A DNA stretch of 19,324 nucleotides from Bacteroidales bacterium. Its GTDB lineage: Bacteria; Bacteroidota; Bacteroidia; Bacteroidales; UBA10428. Shown here in pieces: positions 17,288 to 19,324 of this stretch (the first letter of the stretch is position 1; every line of letters begins with the position of its first letter). The DNA lies in the NCBI GenBank assembly GCA_016938095.1, contig JAFGVG010000174.1, forward strand, positions 1 to 19,324, written 5' to 3'. The position numbers and the translations under genes are program-made. The notes below the pieces were generated by a model. The model ran no database searches. It was not told the DNA's origin and worked only from the letters and a program-made list of their open reading frames with translations.

Positions 17288-19282
17288 ATGCGTAGACTAA
17301 ATCTTTCACGGTTCACCTGGTTCATGGTAACCATCTTAACCGGCATCAACACGAATTCGCTTGCTCAGCTTACACCCCACCAAGCCGTTCCGTTAATGCA
17401 AAAAGGCATTAACCTGGGCAATACCCTCGAACCTCCGCTGGAGGGAGGATGGAATAACCCACCGGCTCAGGAGTATTACTTTGACCTCTATCAACAGGCA
17501 GGCTTCAACACTGTCAGAATTCCGGTCAGGTGGGATCAGCATACCCAGACAGTTTCTCCCTATACCATAACCGAAAGCTGGCTGCAACGCGTTGAAACAA
17601 TTCTCGACTGGGGCCTGGAACGTGGCTTTTTTGTCGTGGTGAATGCTCATCACGACGACTGGATCAAGCAAAACTATACCGATCCAAACATGCGGGCGCG
17701 CTTCGACAGTATATGGTCGCAAATTGCTGTTCGTTTTAAAGATAAATCCGACCGGCTTCTCTTCGAAATCCTTAACGAACCGCATGGGCTTACAAAAGAG
17801 CAAAATGATGAAATGCACCAGCGCGTGCTTTCGATTATCCGTAAAACCAATCCTACGCGTATCGTTATTTTTCAGGGACACAACTGGGGCGGCTCAGACG
17901 AACTCATTACAGCAGCCATACCCAATGACGACTATATAATGGGATCATTTCATTCCTACGATCCCTACCTGTTTGGACTCGAAGGAGAAGGTACCTGGGG
18001 AACCACCTATGATTACTCGGTACTGCAACAAAAATTCATCAACGTAAAAACCTGGTCAGATAATAATAACATCCCTGTATTCCTGGGCGAATTCGGCTCG
18101 TTGCGTAGTTGCGACTACAATTCACGCATGAAACATTACCGGGCCTATGTTGAGTATGCACAACAATATGGGTTTGTGTCCTGTGCCTGGGACGACGGCG
18201 GTGATTTCCGGATTATGGAACGAGCTGAAAAAGAATGGGACGAGGTGAAGGACATACTCATCAGTACGTCAGCTAATTCTCCACGTAACCTTGCTCTTAC
18301 GTTATATGAAGACACCCTGGTTCAGCTAAACTGGACAAATGCAAAGGCCGATTACGACAGCCTATTTATCGAACACCGCACTCCCACCGGAAGCTATTCA
18401 CGCATTGCCATGCTGAAAGGTGACACCACAAGTTTCATCCACATGAACCCTGCCCCTGAGTTATACCATCATTACCGTGTAATTGCTCATTATAACAATG
18501 GCGATCAGTATTATACACAACCTATGCGGATTTTCATGCCAACCTATGTCCCCAAAGTAAGAGGATATTTTCTGGGGGCCCCTTTCACCATACCGGGTGT
18601 TATTGAAGCAGAGGACTTCGATACCGGAGGAGAAGGACTTTCCTATCACGACGTAACGGAATGGAATGTTGGTGGCGCATACCGTGCCGATGAAGGCGTT
18701 GACATATACAGTCGAACCGACGGTGGCTACCATATCGGTAACAATTACCCCGGAGAGTGGTACGAGTATACTGTTGACGTTGCCCAACCCGGCCCTTATA
18801 AGTTTGATATACATATTGCCTCCATCGAAACCGGAGGATCATTTATACTTCAGGCAGGCACCACCCTTTCCGACACACTGTATGCACCAAACACAGGAAG
18901 CAGGCTTACAACCGCGTCAGTGTCCGATACACTTACGCTCGAAGAAGGAATTCAGGTGTTACGTTTTATCATTGCCACAGATCCTACATTCAACATCGAT
19001 AAGCTTGAATTTACTTCATTATCTGCCCCAACCCTGGTTTTCAACCAGAAAATGGGTCACTTAATCGCCTACCAGAATGATTGTAATGAAATTATTGTTG
19101 AAACTACCGGTAATGAAAAAATCATGCGACTGCAACTTTATAGCAGTAATGGTTTATGTATGGCTGACATGCTTAACACCGAACATACAGCAAGGCTAAA
19201 CACTGAAAAATTTCCAAAAGGCCTCTATATCATCCGCGCCCTAACAGATAAGGGCTCCCTGAATGTTAAAATTGCCCTCTAA
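17288..19282 (+). CDS. Secreted GH5 glycoside hydrolase (endo-beta-1,4-glucanase type) with CBM6 and T9SS sorting domain
   Basis: This 664-aa enzyme probably cleaves internal beta-1,4 bonds of cellulose or another beta-glucan or mannan; the GH5 subfamily was not assigned. Signal peptide, cleavage near residue 26 (SLA before QLTP). The GH5 barrel spans about 29-327, with GINLGNTLE (40-48), VRIPVRW (76-82), NAHHDDW (119-125), acid/base Glu164 in FEILNEPHG (159-167), FHSYDPY (221-227), nucleophile Glu268 in VFLGEFGS (264-271) and Trp301. All expected catalytic residues are present. An FN3-like linker domain covers about 331-415. A CBM6 covers about 430-575, with GVIEAEDFDTGGEGLSYHD (437-455), NVGGAYRADEGVDI and the closing strand FNIDKLEF. 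The C-terminus (about 597-664, with LQLYSSNG and FPKGLYIIRALTDKG) is a T9SS type A sorting domain, so the enzyme should be exported to the cell surface. It has its own transcription unit after the upstream terminator. Confidence 0.96.
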   Translation: MRRLNLSRFTWFMVTILTGINTNSLAQLTPHQAVPLMQKGINLGNTLEPPLEGGWNNPPAQEYYFDLYQQAGFNTVRIPVRWDQHTQTVSPYTITESWLQRVETILDWGLERGFFVVVNAHHDDWIKQNYTDPNMRARFDSIWSQIAVRFKDKSDRLLFEILNEPHGLTKEQNDEMHQRVLSIIRKTNPTRIVIFQGHNWGGSDELITAAIPNDDYIMGSFHSYDPYLFGLEGEGTWGTTYDYSVLQQKFINVKTWSDNNNIPVFLGEFGSLRSCDYNSRMKHYRAYVEYAQQYGFVSCAWDDGGDFRIMERAEKEWDEVKDILISTSANSPRNLALTLYEDTLVQLNWTNAKADYDSLFIEHRTPTGSYSRIAMLKGDTTSFIHMNPAPELYHHYRVIAHYNNGDQYYTQPMRIFMPTYVPKVRGYFLGAPFTIPGVIEAEDFDTGGEGLSYHDVTEWNVGGAYRADEGVDIYSRTDGGYHIGNNYPGEWYEYTVDVAQPGPYKFDIHIASIETGGSFILQAGTTLSDTLYAPNTGSRLTTASVSDTLTLEEGIQVLRFIIATDPTFNIDKLEFTSLSAPTLVFNQKMGHLIAYQNDCNEIIVETTGNEKIMRLQLYSSNGLCMADMLNTEHTARLNTEKFPKGLYIIRALTDKGSLNVKIAL

Positions 19283-19307
19283 GTACGTTGAACAAATAAA
19301 TAACAAA

Positions 19308-19324
19308 ATGATAAGATTGCTATC
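19308..19324 (+). CDS. Possible start of a next secreted-protein gene (cut by window end)
   Basis: An ATG at 19308 opens a frame reading MIRLL before the window ends, 25 nt after the GH5 stop and preceded by an A-rich stretch typical of Bacteroidota starts. A basic residue followed by hydrophobic ones fits a signal peptide. Only five full codons are visible, so identity is unknown. If real, it is probably co-transcribed with the GH5 gene, as no terminator is seen between them. Confidence 0.45.

Noticed and set aside
17393..17881. A 162-codon open frame on the minus strand opposite the GH5 gene
   Set aside because: It is antisense to the conserved GH5 barrel, with no recognisable domain and no neighbouring genes in that orientation.
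1..19324. Insertion sequences, integrases, CRISPR arrays, tRNA or rRNA genes
   Set aside because: Neither strand shows transposase or integrase motifs, spaced direct repeats or RNA gene landmarks. All sizeable stretches are accounted for by the listed genes and the 505-bp control region.

Overview
This window looks like chromosomal DNA of a Bacteroidota member that has a type IX secretion system (T9SS). The signs are SusC/SusD-type outer-membrane genes, lipoproteins with Bacteroidota-style signal peptides, A/T-rich starts without Shine-Dalgarno sequences, and two secreted proteins ending in T9SS type A sorting domains. The T9SS domains argue against classic gut Bacteroides and fit environmental Bacteroidia or Cytophaga/Flavobacteria-like lineages. 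That placement is inference. No rRNA, tRNA, integrase, transposase or CRISPR array was seen.

Left two thirds (1-12715, minus strand): a six-gene, apparently single operon, listed in order of transcription. (1) A 772-aa FAS1 (fasciclin) lipoprotein with about four FAS1 units, 12715-10397. (2) A SusC/RagA TonB-dependent transporter, 10393-7115. (3) Its SusD/RagB partner lipoprotein, about 7102-5618. (4) and (5) Two lipoproteins with the same plan, two FAS1 units plus a C-terminal beta-sandwich that ends like a carbohydrate-binding module, 5614-4040 and 4025-2487. They sit where SusE/SusF-type surface glycan-binding proteins normally sit. (6) A second SusC, 2453 to beyond base 1, cut by the window edge. 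Gaps between genes are 3 to 33 nt.

Middle (12716-13220): a 505-bp A/T-rich divergent control region. It holds two similar imperfect palindromes of the form GCGTAT-N3-(A/T)TACG, 130 bp apart, but no consensus Bacteroidota promoter that I can defend.

Right third (13221-19324, plus strand): a 1312-aa secreted protein with two lamin-tail-like (LTD) regions, two arms of about 90-residue beta repeats (2 + 4 copies) and a T9SS sorting domain. A strong intrinsic terminator follows. Next is a 664-aa secreted glycoside hydrolase family 5 enzyme (GH5 - FN3-like - CBM6 - T9SS sorting domain) with both catalytic glutamates. The first codons of another plus-strand gene may begin at 19308.

Working model (inference): the GH5 enzyme is carried to the surface by T9SS and cuts a beta-glucan such as cellulose. 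SusC/SusD import the oligosaccharides. The FAS1 lipoproteins act as surface adhesion or glycan-capture subunits, and the LTD-repeat protein acts as an extracellular adhesin or matrix component. The least usual element is the FAS1-framed Sus operon (FAS1 - SusC - SusD - FAS1 - FAS1 - SusC) facing T9SS-secreted cellulase-type genes. No regulator (hybrid two-component system, ECF sigma/anti-sigma pair, AraC) lies in the window.
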